Shown piece by piece: positions 35,886 to 43,986 of a DNA stretch of 64,000 nt. The notes beneath the pieces were generated by a model that saw nothing but the letters and a program-made list of their open reading frames with translations, searched no databases and was not told the DNA's origin. The stretch is from an uncultured Pseudomonadales bacterium. Lineage in GTDB: Bacteria > Pseudomonadota > Gammaproteobacteria > Pseudomonadales > Cellvibrionaceae. The DNA is taken from assembly GCA_947487765.1 (NCBI GenBank), contig CANKXO010000003.1:372001-436000 (forward strand). Direction: 5' to 3'. Position 1 is the stretch's first letter. Each line of letters begins with the position of its first letter. A program made the translations under genes and the position numbers.

Positions 35886-36347
35886 TTAGTTTACTGCCAA
35901 CTGATAGGTTGTAAACTGACTCCCAAATAATTCACTTTGGTAGACACTCTTAGATATTTTCCGTAAAAATTTATATTCCGGGCGAGTGTGAAGAAAATGA
36001 ATCAATAATTCATCATGACCTAACTCTTTTGCCCATCCCATCACATCCAAAAACACTGCCTTCCCTAAGCCCCAATACTTTTCATCAATAACAATCGCCA
36101 TTTCATACTTGCCCGCTTCGAATTGAATGCCACACCAACCAGCTAATTGCTGGTTAACAAGAATGGCTCGAACCTTGCAGCCATTAGTAGAGTCGACTTC
36201 GTCTTTTGATTTTACCCATTGAATAACGGCCTCCCTATCAAATAACTCGTGCTCTATTAAATGCTCTCTCGTTTTTTGATGATTCAACAAAGGGATAAAA
36301 TCATCAGGATTTATTTCATTAAGCTTTATATATCTAATATAGTTCAT
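35886..36347 (-). CDS. GNAT-family acetyltransferase
   Basis: 153 residues. GWCGIQFEAGKYEMAIVIDE, KYWGLGKAVFLDVMGWAKEL is the acetyl-CoA-binding strand and loop. Substrate unknown. A GTTAGGC core nine bases after its stop (35871-35877) could be the remains of an attC site, but no partner core is clear. Confidence 0.7.
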   Translation of the reverse strand: MNYIRYIKLNEINPDDFIPLLNHQKTREHLIEHELFDREAVIQWVKSKDEVDSTNGCKVRAILVNQQLAGWCGIQFEAGKYEMAIVIDEKYWGLGKAVFLDVMGWAKELGHDELLIHFLHTRPEYKFLRKISKSVYQSELFGSQFTTYQLAVN

Positions 36348-36384
36348 ACAGATTTACTATTTTATCTCTCTATAAAAGTAGAAT

Positions 36385-36819
36385 TTATTTGGCAAACAGC
36401 TCTGATTCAATATTCCTAAAGGCTTTAAACTCTAAAGCATTACCCGAAGGGTCTGCAAAAAACATAGTGCCTTGCTCTCCTGGTTCGCCTTTAAAGCGTA
36501 CATAAGGCTCGATAATAAAGTCATCAACAAACCCTCTTACCTTTTCAGAAAATACTTCCCAGTCATCAAAATTCATCACAACCCCAAAATGAGGCACTGG
36601 CACACCATGCCCATCGACTGGGTTTGATATAGAGGAGATTTTTCCAGACTTACCAATCCGAGGATTGAGATGGGTAACAAACTGATGACCAAACATATTA
36701 AAGTCAATCCAATGCTCAGAGCTTCTCCCTTCAGAAAATCCCATTTTGATGCCATAGAAATCTCTGGCCTCGTCAATATCACGCACTTGGACAGCCAAAT
36801 GAAAAGGTGTTAATTGCAT
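36385..36819 (-). CDS. VOC (glyoxalase/bleomycin-resistance fold) protein
   Basis: 144 residues. FHLAVQVRDIDEARDFYGIK, PHFGVVMNFDDW and MFFADPSGNALEFKAF show the two beta-alpha-beta-beta-beta modules with metal-binding His/Glu positions (H8, H84-like, E117-like). Substrate unknown. Confidence 0.88.
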   Translation of the reverse strand: MQLTPFHLAVQVRDIDEARDFYGIKMGFSEGRSSEHWIDFNMFGHQFVTHLNPRIGKSGKISSISNPVDGHGVPVPHFGVVMNFDDWEVFSEKVRGFVDDFIIEPYVRFKGEPGEQGTMFFADPSGNALEFKAFRNIESELFAK

Positions 36820-36848
36820 TATGCCTCCCGTATAGAATATTTTGATCT

Positions 36849-37175
36849 CTATAGATTAGAGGATTGAATTAGAAGCGTTTCAAGATATTTAAAATCAATA
36901 TCGCCAACCGAACGAAGATTAATATGTCGCCTTAACGTCCCAGAACCTTCTAATAATTTTTTGGGGTCTTTAAGTTGTACCCCTTTACTGAAAGAAAGCT
37001 GAACGTGCTGCTTATAAATAAATACACCACAAAATTGTCCCTCTTTTTCTTCAGGCTTAAGAGTAAATAACGTCCCACCATATTTACTGACACGCTTTGA
37101 TTCTGGAAGCACTCTTTCGATAAATGCTTCTATCTCATTTACCAATGCAACAAAGCGCAACGTATTATTTTCCAT
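36849..37175 (-). CDS. DUF1801-like protein
   Basis: 108 residues. ERVLPESKRVSKYGGTLFTL, CGVFIYKQHVQLSFSKGVQL and GSGTLRRHINLRSVGDIDF fit the DUF1801/YdhG fold. Function unknown. Thirty bases from the VOC gene. Confidence 0.75.
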   Translation of the reverse strand: MENNTLRFVALVNEIEAFIERVLPESKRVSKYGGTLFTLKPEEKEGQFCGVFIYKQHVQLSFSKGVQLKDPKKLLEGSGTLRRHINLRSVGDIDFKYLETLLIQSSNL

Positions 37176-37274
37176 ATAATTTCCTTTATATCGCCCACCA
37201 CTAAGCTAGCCTAACACCTTATTATAGGACATACAAAAATGGACCCACTAGCTACTTGGCTCAGATGCGGATCC

Positions 37275-37907
37275 TCAATTTTTTACGCTAGACACCATCC
37301 AAACAGCATTAGGTAGTTTTTCATCCATAGCCTTTCCTGGCTCACATTGAGGGGAATAATAGGGGTGCCACGTTGAACGGGTACGATGGGCATCTATTGC
37401 ATTTTTGGTTGCAACATCGCCAGGCACACCAAGTAATTCAGCCATTAGATGGTTTCGCTGAAATGCTTGGCAATCAGCGAGTTTTTCATTAAATTCACCT
37501 GCGACATGCATTGCCTCATGAGTGAGGACATGTAAGGCAATTAACTCTTGGCTATTTGCCGAATTTGGATTTTTGAGATAAGACTTGAGGTCTTTGCATG
37601 TTCTCACCTCTAAATTAATGGTGGACGACCCTCTATATACAAAACCAGCTATGTTGAAATGGAATACACTATCGAAATAAGAATTACAGTCCACATATAC
37701 AGACTCTTTTTCTAGAAGTTGTTCAACAGCACCTGCCAGACTATTTTGAAACATTATATGCCTGACAGGCACAGATGATATAAAAACTGTAAGAGTCAAG
37801 ATGATAAAGAAATAAGCGTCAAAACGCTCGCCTGTACGATTTGGGCCGATCAGACTGTGTAATGTTAAGTAAAGGAGTATCAGTGACAAACCGACAAGAA
37901 ATATCAT
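37275..37907 (-). CDS. Membrane-anchored HExxH protein (putative metallopeptidase)
   Basis: 210 residues: two N-terminal membrane segments (residues 1-18 and 30-46), then a soluble part with ALHVLTHEAMHVAGEFNEKL followed by ADCQAFQ, giving HExxH plus a downstream Glu/Asp. Zinc peptidase activity is inferred. Five cysteines suggest an extracytoplasmic domain. No family name recognised. Confidence 0.7.
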   Translation of the reverse strand: MIFLVGLSLILLYLTLHSLIGPNRTGERFDAYFFIILTLTVFISSVPVRHIMFQNSLAGAVEQLLEKESVYVDCNSYFDSVFHFNIAGFVYRGSSTINLEVRTCKDLKSYLKNPNSANSQELIALHVLTHEAMHVAGEFNEKLADCQAFQRNHLMAELLGVPGDVATKNAIDAHRTRSTWHPYYSPQCEPGKAMDEKLPNAVWMVSSVKN

Positions 37908-38022
37908 GGCCTTATACGAACTCTAGATTTCAAATGAGTATAGCCCAACATAAAAAGCAAAGCGTCAGTCAATATTCATAGATTAAGACCTCTACTTAAT
38001 TAAGGAACTGCTATACCGCTCA

Positions 38023-38416
38023 TTAACGGTTTGCCGGTTGGTGAAACTCGATAACGTTCTTATCAGAGTCTCTTATGAAAAAAAATTTAGCCCCGTCGAA
38101 TTCAACCTCTCCAGTTATTGCTATACCAATCTCTCTAACAGACTTTAACGCTGATTCAGCATTAGTCACTTCTAATGCGACGTGAGTATAACCGGTATAT
38201 TTTCTAGGCGTATCCATAAGAATATTTTCTACTCACTCAGCATTCGCATTGAGAATTAAATTAATATTAACACCTCAAGGGTGTTCCATAATGGCAACAG
38301 ACTCTGGCCCCACAGGGCCTGCTATAAATAAATCCTAGCTTCTCGTAAAAGGCTCGTTAGGTATTTATATCCTTAACTCTCAAACCAAGGTGATTAATTC
38401 TAGTGATCTCTTTCAT
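38023..38416 (-). pseudogene. VOC-family gene with three stops and a frameshift
   Basis: From ATG 38416 the reading is MKEITRINHLGLRVKDINT, stop, RAFYEKLGFIYS, a one-base shift, GPVGPESVAIMEHP, stop, GVNINLILNANAE, stop, then an open 64-residue stretch ending ..FFIRDSDKNVIEFHQPANR at 38023. The order and motifs are those of a complete lactoylglutathione-lyase-like protein. Only the last stretch still looks like an ORF. Confidence 0.9.
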
Positions 38417-38564
38417 GCTATATCGTCTCTTAATATTCACAGCCAATAACGTCAATATAAAAAATGGAGTAATATCTATGTATTTGCCCTATTTTAATGT
38501 ATCCAATATTTACTGCTTTCGACTTTATCAAAAATAAGTGTTTATGGGTGCATCAACCCACTTA

Positions 38565-38894
38565 TTATAAAATAAAGCTTTCGACGGCATACAATGCTGT
38601 ATAAGTAATGACCATAGAAATTAAAGCGATTAGTACGCTTGTAAGATAATCTGCTTGAAGCATAAACTTATAAACTAGCCCCATCACTAAAAAGCTATAA
38701 ATATAAGCCAGGATCTCGTTGGTGATCGCCCCCGGAAGGAAAGGAATTACAACGCTGGAAACAAAGGTTGCAACCAGTATCGCCAAAATACAATCCACAA
38801 GATCAGCCTTACCTGCCCCAAGCTTTCTTGCCGTAAACATGACCGGGAAAACACAAAAGATTACGACAAACAAACCACCAATAATTATTCCCAT
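38565..38894 (-). CDS. Four-span small membrane protein
   Basis: 109 residues, hydrophobic throughout with four likely membrane segments and a short GAGKADLVDC loop. Not recognised. Isolated between a pseudogene and a lipoprotein. Confidence 0.6.
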   Translation of the reverse strand: MGIIIGGLFVVIFCVFPVMFTARKLGAGKADLVDCILAILVATFVSSVVIPFLPGAITNEILAYIYSFLVMGLVYKFMLQADYLTSVLIALISMVITYTALYAVESFIL

Positions 38895-38995
38895 CCAGGC
38901 CTCTACTTCATTATTAATTAAAAGATATGATGCTACCTGAAACAGTTATTATGAGTTTTCAGCATAACTAGACAACAGATAATCAAGGTTATTTT

Positions 38996-39364
38996 TTAAC
39001 CCTGTAGTTGTGTGCACGACTTGACTTTATCAGGTGCCATGGTTGATAAGCGCTGAACAAATTGATCCGCTATCTTTCTAGCCCCTGCCTTATCGTCCAC
39101 TCCAGGAACTAATTCAACGATTTTTTCATATGCAGTACTTTGCTGCCCTAGAAACTCTGAACTTTTTCCAATAATAAGCAAAGCAGGAACAGAAACTTTA
39201 ACATTACCACCAGCATAGTCTACTGCCAGTTCAGCATTTTTTTTTGCACTGTAAAAATCGCAATCAATAAAATTTTTTGTGGCAAGCTCTTTTTCTTCTT
39301 TACCCGTTTTCCCGCCACAAGCTGTTAGTGATAGCGACAAAAATAAATAAACGACATATTTCAT
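38996..39364 (-). CDS. Lipoprotein with one TPR-like helical pair
   Basis: 122 residues from ATG 39364, preceded by GAGGAG. Lipobox LTACGG. The mature part (FYSAKKNAELAVDYAGGNVK, SEFLGQQSTAYEKIVELVPG) reads like tetratricopeptide helices. Function unknown. Confidence 0.7.
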   Translation of the reverse strand: MKYVVYLFLSLSLTACGGKTGKEEKELATKNFIDCDFYSAKKNAELAVDYAGGNVKVSVPALLIIGKSSEFLGQQSTAYEKIVELVPGVDDKAGARKIADQFVQRLSTMAPDKVKSCTQLQG

Positions 39365-39692
39365 AAAAGCTCCTCGAATCAAACACAACTAACATATCCT
39401 TCACAATATTAACGATTGGATAAATACAAAAATACCCCTCACTTTACCAAGAGAACCTTGCATTGACCTTGCAGCACTCTAAAATTTTTACCCTTATACT
39501 ATTGCACTTAATCATTAACCACAGCTAATCAATTGTTCAATCTATTGAGTGACTTTTCAGTAAAAACACAAAAAGCAATTGAACAATAAGCTACCATCAC
39601 TAATGCGGTACAATGAAGTGATACATACCTCGATATAAAAGGGAAGAATTATTGATTAAGAATCTATGTAGCTAGCTGTACTATAAGAGATA
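39365..39692. other. Non-coding interval, 328 bases
   Basis: No credible ORF. An imperfect inverted repeat (AGCT..ATTGTTCAAT at 39523-39541 against ATTGAACAAT..AGCT at 39578-39592) is the only structure seen; it could be a worn attC or a protein-binding site. Confidence 0.4.
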
Positions 39693-40154
39693 TTATGCTG
39701 TCACTCTTTTAGCGTATTTAACTTTTGCTAGCTGCACACCTTCGGCGATGAGCGGCTTTAGTTTCTCAAACGTCTCTGGCGATGGATTCAACACACCAAC
39801 CCATGACATCCAGCCATACACCGGATGAGGCATTATTTCATCAACTTTTTTAAAATCATGCATCGTACCGATAACTTCACCTGCTGCTGGCCGTTTAGGT
39901 ATCTCGCCAAACATTGCTTTGAAGCGCTCCTTGGATAAACCTAAATTAATTCGATAAATATCAGGTCTACTCACATTAGACGCTTTATCGTTAGGGCCAT
40001 CTTTTTCTTTGAAAGTAAGAATATAAACACCTTTAGGTAATTTTCTATCTGGGTTATAAAACAGCCCTCTCTCGCCCCAATTTTCTGCAATAACAACACC
40101 TTCGAATTCTGAAGTTGCATAATCAAATATATCTTCTATTGATACATAATTCAC
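39693..40154 (-). CDS. DUF6194-like protein
   Basis: 153 residues. SRPDIYRINLGLSKERFKAM, MPHPVYGWMSWVGVLNPSPE and LKPLIAEGVQLAKVKYAKR match the DUF6194 pattern (a MmcQ/YjbR-like fold by inference). Function unknown. Confidence 0.75.
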   Translation of the reverse strand: MNYVSIEDIFDYATSEFEGVVIAENWGERGLFYNPDRKLPKGVYILTFKEKDGPNDKASNVSRPDIYRINLGLSKERFKAMFGEIPKRPAAGEVIGTMHDFKKVDEIMPHPVYGWMSWVGVLNPSPETFEKLKPLIAEGVQLAKVKYAKRVTA

Positions 40155-40394
40155 AATACTATCTGCCCCTATGACAAAAATTATGAATAATTGGAGAGAA
40201 GTTCAATCACGCACTCCATTTATCCTATATCTGAGAAATCAGCAGCAAGTATAGCAATGACCTACTGACAACATGGTGTCAGTAGATGTGTATCGATTCA
40301 TTATACTGCCAGATATTTCGGGGGTACTTAACAATCAATAAAGGAGGAGAATTAAAGAATTAGGCGGTTTTATTTAACTCTTTCACTATTAAAC

Positions 40395-40481
40395 TTAATA
40401 CGTATAGAAATGCCACGTACTTTTTCTTGTATCCATAGAGTCATAAAGTTTTTGTGCGGTATCATTATCAGGGCTGTAACC
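40395..40481 (-). pseudogene. GNAT acetyltransferase C-terminal remnant
   Basis: 28 codons read GYSPDNDTAQKLYDSMDTRK then STWHFYTY and TAA. Asn-x-x-Ala-x-x-LYDS and the final WHFY are the last helix and strand of GNAT proteins. The rest of the gene is gone; what lies upstream belongs to a different protein. Confidence 0.75.
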
Positions 40482-40615
40482 TACTGAAGTATTACAGCAC
40501 CAATATTGGTTGCTGCTTTATGCCCCTCATGAATAATGGCGTTAAACCCTTATTGCCTTAAGACGATTGTACTACTCACACCAGCAATACCAGCGTCTAA
40601 TATTATAATTTTCAT
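40481..40615 (-). pseudogene. N-terminal remnant of an FAD-dependent monooxygenase
   Basis: From ATG 40615: MKIIILDAGIAGVSSTIVLR, a Gln codon, TAA, then GFNAIIHEGHKAATNIGAVI and TAG. This is the Rossmann N-terminus of salicylate-hydroxylase/TetX-like monooxygenases with one glycine of GxGxxG already lost and an internal stop. It runs straight into the GNAT remnant. Confidence 0.8.
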
Positions 40616-40644
40616 TTTTTAATTCTAAGTGATAGTTTTTATTT

Positions 40645-40707
40645 AGAGCTATAGCGCCAATTTCAGCGGCAGCACGAATAGCGTTATCAGCTGGAGCTTT
40701 TTATTAG
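40645..40707 (-). repeat. Worn attC after the beta-lactamase
   Basis: Minus strand: GGCTAATAAAAAGC (core overlapping the bla stop) ... CAGC / GCTG arms ... TTGGCGCTATAG, about 62 bases, the size and layout of an attC with mismatches in both cores. An alternative is that it is a scrap of Ala-rich coding sequence, since one frame is open through it. Confidence 0.45.
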
Positions 40708-41594
40708 CCTTCTGTTTCTGACATGTAGTGGTTAAATACTGCTTTTCCAATTTTTACTATAGACTCATTACGTTGTTCGAATGATGCGCCTGTTTCTGCA
40801 ATATAAATACTGATAATTTTTGGTGCATGAGTTTGTGACCAAACTACAGCAGTAATACTTCTTGAGCCGTAACCTCCCGCACCAGAGCGATCAGCAATCT
40901 CCCAACCGACGGGTAAAACAGACCTTAATAAATTTTCAGTAACCTGATTGTTCACCATCCAGCTTTTAAGCTGTAATTGACTCGTTTTTGATAAGGTCGT
41001 TCCATATAAGAGCTCACTGATTGTCTCTGCTATGGCGGTTGGTGTTGTAGTATCACGAATATCGCCTGGTTTACCTTCATTTAGCTCAGGCTCTGAACGA
41101 TCAAGCCTGGTGACATTATCTCCAATGCTGCGAATAAACTGCGTTAACTCAGATGGCCCACCAATTGCCTCCAGTACAATATTTGCAGCAGTATTGTCAC
41201 TTGTCAGCATTGCTGCAGAACAAGCCTCTTTAAAAGAGATTTTCCTTCCTAATAAGTCCTTTGTAACTGGGGAATATGCCTGTAATAACTTTGAAACTAC
41301 TGTTACAGAGTCGGTTAATAGCAATTCTCCATGTTCTGCATCACGAAGTAATTTTGCACAAGCAATAGTCTTAAACGTACTGGTTAACGGTACTCTTTCA
41401 TTCCCTTTGTAGTCCCATTTAGTATTTCCTTGCGTATCCAAAATGGTTACACCTATGCGGGCTGAAATTTCCCCCTCTACCTGCCTGATTTTTCTTTCTA
41501 CTGACTTGAAATTAGGTGAACTTGCAAACGACAGCATTGAGACAAATACAGTTAGTAATGATAATAAAGAGCAAATGATCTTTGAACGTTTCAT
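40704..41594 (-). CDS. CARB/PSE-type class A beta-lactamase
   Basis: 296 residues with a signal peptide (cut near residue 24, LSFA). All class A elements are present: S72-T-F-K75, S132-D-N134, E168-PEL-N172, and the third element D-R236-S-G, the RSG form typical of CARB/PSE carbenicillin-hydrolysing enzymes in place of KTG. Long stretches (LTSTFKTIACAKLL, SWMVNNQVTENLLRSVLPVG, DRSGAGGYGSRSITAVVWS) are close to PSE-4. It should hydrolyse penicillins including carbenicillin in the periplasm. It lies at the old end of the cassette array; CARB genes are known as cassettes. Confidence 0.93.
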   Translation of the reverse strand: MKRSKIICSLLSLLTVFVSMLSFASSPNFKSVERKIRQVEGEISARIGVTILDTQGNTKWDYKGNERVPLTSTFKTIACAKLLRDAEHGELLLTDSVTVVSKLLQAYSPVTKDLLGRKISFKEACSAAMLTSDNTAANIVLEAIGGPSELTQFIRSIGDNVTRLDRSEPELNEGKPGDIRDTTTPTAIAETISELLYGTTLSKTSQLQLKSWMVNNQVTENLLRSVLPVGWEIADRSGAGGYGSRSITAVVWSQTHAPKIISIYIAETGASFEQRNESIVKIGKAVFNHYMSETEG

Positions 41595-41687
41595 AGGGTT
41601 TTATTGAGCTGAGCTGAACTTAATTTGAACATTGTATAGATAACCTAGCTGTACTCGAAGTGTTAAAGAAAGTTAACATATCAACAA

Positions 41688-41755
41688 TTAACAATCGCAG
41701 TAATGTGTAGATTGTCCGACAACGTTAGGAGCGAAGTTAATTGATTTTTTTAGTT
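41688..41755 (-). repeat. attC of the 167-residue secreted-protein cassette (diverged)
   Basis: TTAACAATCG core, internal AGGAGCGAAGTTAATTGATT shared with the site at 45493, and a TTTTAGTTGC core next to the stop. Confidence 0.6.
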
Positions 41756-41758
41756 GCT

Positions 41759-42262
41759 TTATGGATTGACATCATCTGGAACCCATTTGTTATCAGATGT
41801 TTTATAAAAAAATAAACGTTTTTCAAAGTCGGATATTTTTTCAACAACACCGTCCTTATATTCACTGATAGGAAATACGGGTCTAACGCTAATCAGTTTT
41901 ATATTTTTATCGTCAGCCAATCCTGCAACATATGGGAGAACTGAATCAACTTCGATATTGATATTGTCTATTTCAGTACTATCAAGATTAGTATAAAAAC
42001 AGAAGATTAAAATTTTTTTAAATCCATCTTTCAATTTATTTTTTTTAGCTATATGAGCTTCTACTGGAACTCCATTCTGATGACCAATTTTTAGCAGATA
42101 ATTTTGGAAATCTTCCATAAGAATCACGTCTTTTATCGTTACCGCCTTTATTCGAACTTCATCTCCATTTGAAAGCTTTACTATATCTACAGGACCTTCG
42201 GCATAAGAAAAGATTGAAAGGCATGCCAATAAAAAAACTCTTAAGTAATAATAAGGAATCAT
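41759..42262 (-). CDS. Cassette: secreted protein, unknown function
   Basis: 167 residues with a signal peptide ending at SYA (about residue 21). The mature part is charged, with VKLSNGDEVRIKAVTIKDV at its start. Not recognised. Single ORF between two attC sites. Confidence 0.7.
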   Translation of the reverse strand: MIPYYYLRVFLLACLSIFSYAEGPVDIVKLSNGDEVRIKAVTIKDVILMEDFQNYLLKIGHQNGVPVEAHIAKKNKLKDGFKKILIFCFYTNLDSTEIDNINIEVDSVLPYVAGLADDKNIKLISVRPVFPISEYKDGVVEKISDFEKRLFFYKTSDNKWVPDDVNP

Positions 42263-42278
42263 TTATTTATCTCTTGAG

Positions 42279-42338
42279 CAACTACGCCAATGCAATATGC
42301 CGAGTGTAACGAGGTTATATTGATATTTTTGTTACGTG
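42279..42338 (-). repeat. attC of the phosphatase cassette (diverged)
   Basis: CAACTACGCC core on the left, GTTACGT core on the right overlapping the stop, 60 bases. Confidence 0.5.
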
Positions 42339-42843
42339 CTTGACATCGCAGCATAACTTTTTGCCACCCAATCTATTTGTTCTTGAGTGTCTGGTACTGC
42401 GACCCCCCTCTGTTCAGATATATGCTCAATTGCCTCTTGTGGCTCAAAGCCACAATGCAACAAGACACCTGCAGCAATTATACCGGTTCGCCCTATACCT
42501 GCTCGGCAATGCACAACAGTATTTAAGCCACCTGCTGCCTCGCGATATAGGCGCCTTGTAAATTCCAGATAACTCGTCACTGAAGTTGGAGACCTCTGTC
42601 AGGTATTGGGTACTGAATAAATTCTATTTTAAATTTTTCAGCAAGCTGCTTTTCTTCACCTAGACCTACCTCGAAGGCTTCATGATGTTCTAACAGCGAA
42701 ACAATCCTATCTATTCCCCAGTTTGCAATACCAGAAAATTCATCTTCTATCCATTCTCCAGAAACAGGTTTAGCCATTACAGACAAAGACCCGCTTCCAA
42801 TTAGTTTAATCTTATAGATATCTGAATTTATATTTTTACACAT
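42332..42843 (-). pseudogene. Cassette: dual-specificity protein phosphatase split by a frameshift
   Basis: The first part (ATG 42843, 88 residues) has the DSP N-terminal fold and ends with IQYPIPDRG; the second part, in another frame from GTG 42580, has the catalytic loop VVHCRAGIGRTGIIAAGVLL (HC-x5-R intact) and the C-terminal helices. The two frames overlap as GTGA. A whole DSP reads PIPDRG...HCRAG without a break, so one base was lost or gained. Because the junction is GTGA, coupled translation of two fragments is not excluded. Confidence 0.8.
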
Positions 42844-42849
42844 AATGCC

Positions 42850-42912
42850 ACCAACGCAAGCGAGCAATAGTGAGTCCAGCCCGAAGAGCGGACTCTGATT
42901 GTATTGTTAAAT
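42850..42912 (-). repeat. attC of the four-span membrane-protein cassette
   Basis: ACCAACGC core, GAGTCC/GGACTC arms, GTTAAAT core overlapping the stop of the next gene. Confidence 0.7.
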
Positions 42913-43320
42913 TTTGGCTTCAAAATATTTAGCCACTGGCGAATAGTAAACTAAAGCCAGAATGATGCCTGACAAGATCATTGATATATCGTTAACCATC
43001 TGACTTAAACCAGAATAAACGCCCACGCCCATAATCGAGTATATTGGAATCATTAAGAGAAATCCCAAAGCGTACATCGTTTTACCCCATTTCTTAAATA
43101 GGAGAAGGCCAACAAAAGAACCTATTATTAGAAAAACACCAACCAGCACTGTTATACCTAGAAGAATAAGCTTAGACTCGCCCATTTCTTCTTCTTGCTC
43201 AATAATTATTTCATATGCCATTTCCACAACAGGATCAGGCCAAACATACTCAATGATTCCACTAAAAACTCCTAGCAGGAAAGAAGTCACGACTAATATG
43301 CGAAATTGATTTTTATTCAT
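42907..43320 (-). CDS. Cassette: four-span membrane protein
   Basis: 137 residues with four hydrophobic segments and an acidic loop (EIIIEQEEEMGESK) after the first. Not recognised. Confidence 0.7.
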   Translation of the reverse strand: MNKNQFRILVVTSFLLGVFSGIIEYVWPDPVVEMAYEIIIEQEEEMGESKLILLGITVLVGVFLIIGSFVGLLLFKKWGKTMYALGFLLMIPIYSIMGVGVYSGLSQMVNDISMILSGIILALVYYSPVAKYFEAKI

Positions 43321-43327
43321 AGAAATT

Positions 43328-43413
43328 TAATGCCTATGTATGGGGCCGCTGGAGCAGCGCGGAAGCCGTCCAACACGCATTTTTGCGTGCGAGCATGACA
43401 CACTTGTTAGATA
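43328..43413 (-). repeat. attC
   Basis: TAATGCC core, CCGCTGGAGCAGCGCGG-type arms, CTTGTTAGATA core. It closes a very short cassette (43414-43542). Confidence 0.85.
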
Positions 43414-43542
43414 TTCCCTAGCTCTGAATGAGAATTAAATATTTGATAGCGTCCATATAAAAATGATGGCAAAGCAATATGTGAGATAAAACTAATAATT
43501 ATTAATTCAATGAACCAATAATTAGCTACATATAAATTAACA
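43408..43542 (-). other. Very short cassette with a hydrophobic frame but no normal start
   Basis: One minus-strand frame is open for about 45 codons and ends with TAA inside the attC core. It reads ANYWFIELIIISFISHIALP, then SFLYGRYQIF, a membrane-like stretch. There is no ATG, GTG or TTG before its hydrophobic part. It is either the tail of a lost membrane protein or a cassette without a gene. Confidence 0.45.
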
Positions 43543-43621
43543 TTTAACGCCTAGGTAATGTGTCGGAGCAAACTTTACTTTTAAACCAACTCATGTTCTT
43601 TTTTGAGTCACTTGTTAGGGT
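43543..43621 (-). repeat. attC of the UAG-interrupted cassette
   Basis: TTAACGCC core, CTTGTTAGGG core, 79 bases. Confidence 0.85.
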
Positions 43622-43633
43622 ATCTTCAGCATA

Positions 43634-43939
43634 CTAGTCACTCATGCACTTAAGTTGCTGGCCACTTTTATAGGCCTTGCTCAATAAAGGCATTATTCTA
43701 TCTATTGTCACAGCAAGATATTTATGATCATTGCTTTCTACTACTCGTTGACGAAGTGCGATTAACTCATGAACAAGGTCGTTGGCAATATTCGGCTGAA
43801 TCACCGGTCCGTCCTAGAACATTTTCCAGACCCAGTTTAACAAGGGGTAATTATCATCGTCGTTAATCAGATCAAACATGAGCTCCTCATGATGATCTAT
43901 AAAGACGTTTTCCTCATTTAGATAAATATCGAATGGCAT
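43634..43939 (-). pseudogene. Cassette: 101-residue acidic protein with one in-frame TAG
   Basis: ATG 43939 with AAGGA upstream. The frame is MPFDIYLNEENVFIDHHEEL, ..YPLLNWVWKMF, TAG (43814-43816), then DGPVIQPNIANDLVHELIAL, ..AVTIDRIMPLLSKAY to TAG at 43634. Codon use and composition are continuous across the stop, so this is a single nonsense mutation, most simply of a Tyr codon. Family not recognised. Confidence 0.8.
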
Positions 43940-43952
43940 ATCTTTCCTTATA

Positions 43953-43986
43953 CCTAACGCCACCATAACTTGCGGTTTTGTTAGCT
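43953..43986 (-). repeat. Shortest attC in the array
   Basis: TAACGCC...TTTTGTTAGC with only 34 bases from core to core; the central part of the usual hairpin is missing. The right core contains the stop of the kinase gene. Confidence 0.65.

Noticed and set aside
39523-39592. attC in the interval before the DUF6194 gene
   Set aside because: An inverted repeat exists, but neither side has the GTTRRRY/RYYYAAC cores in the right place.
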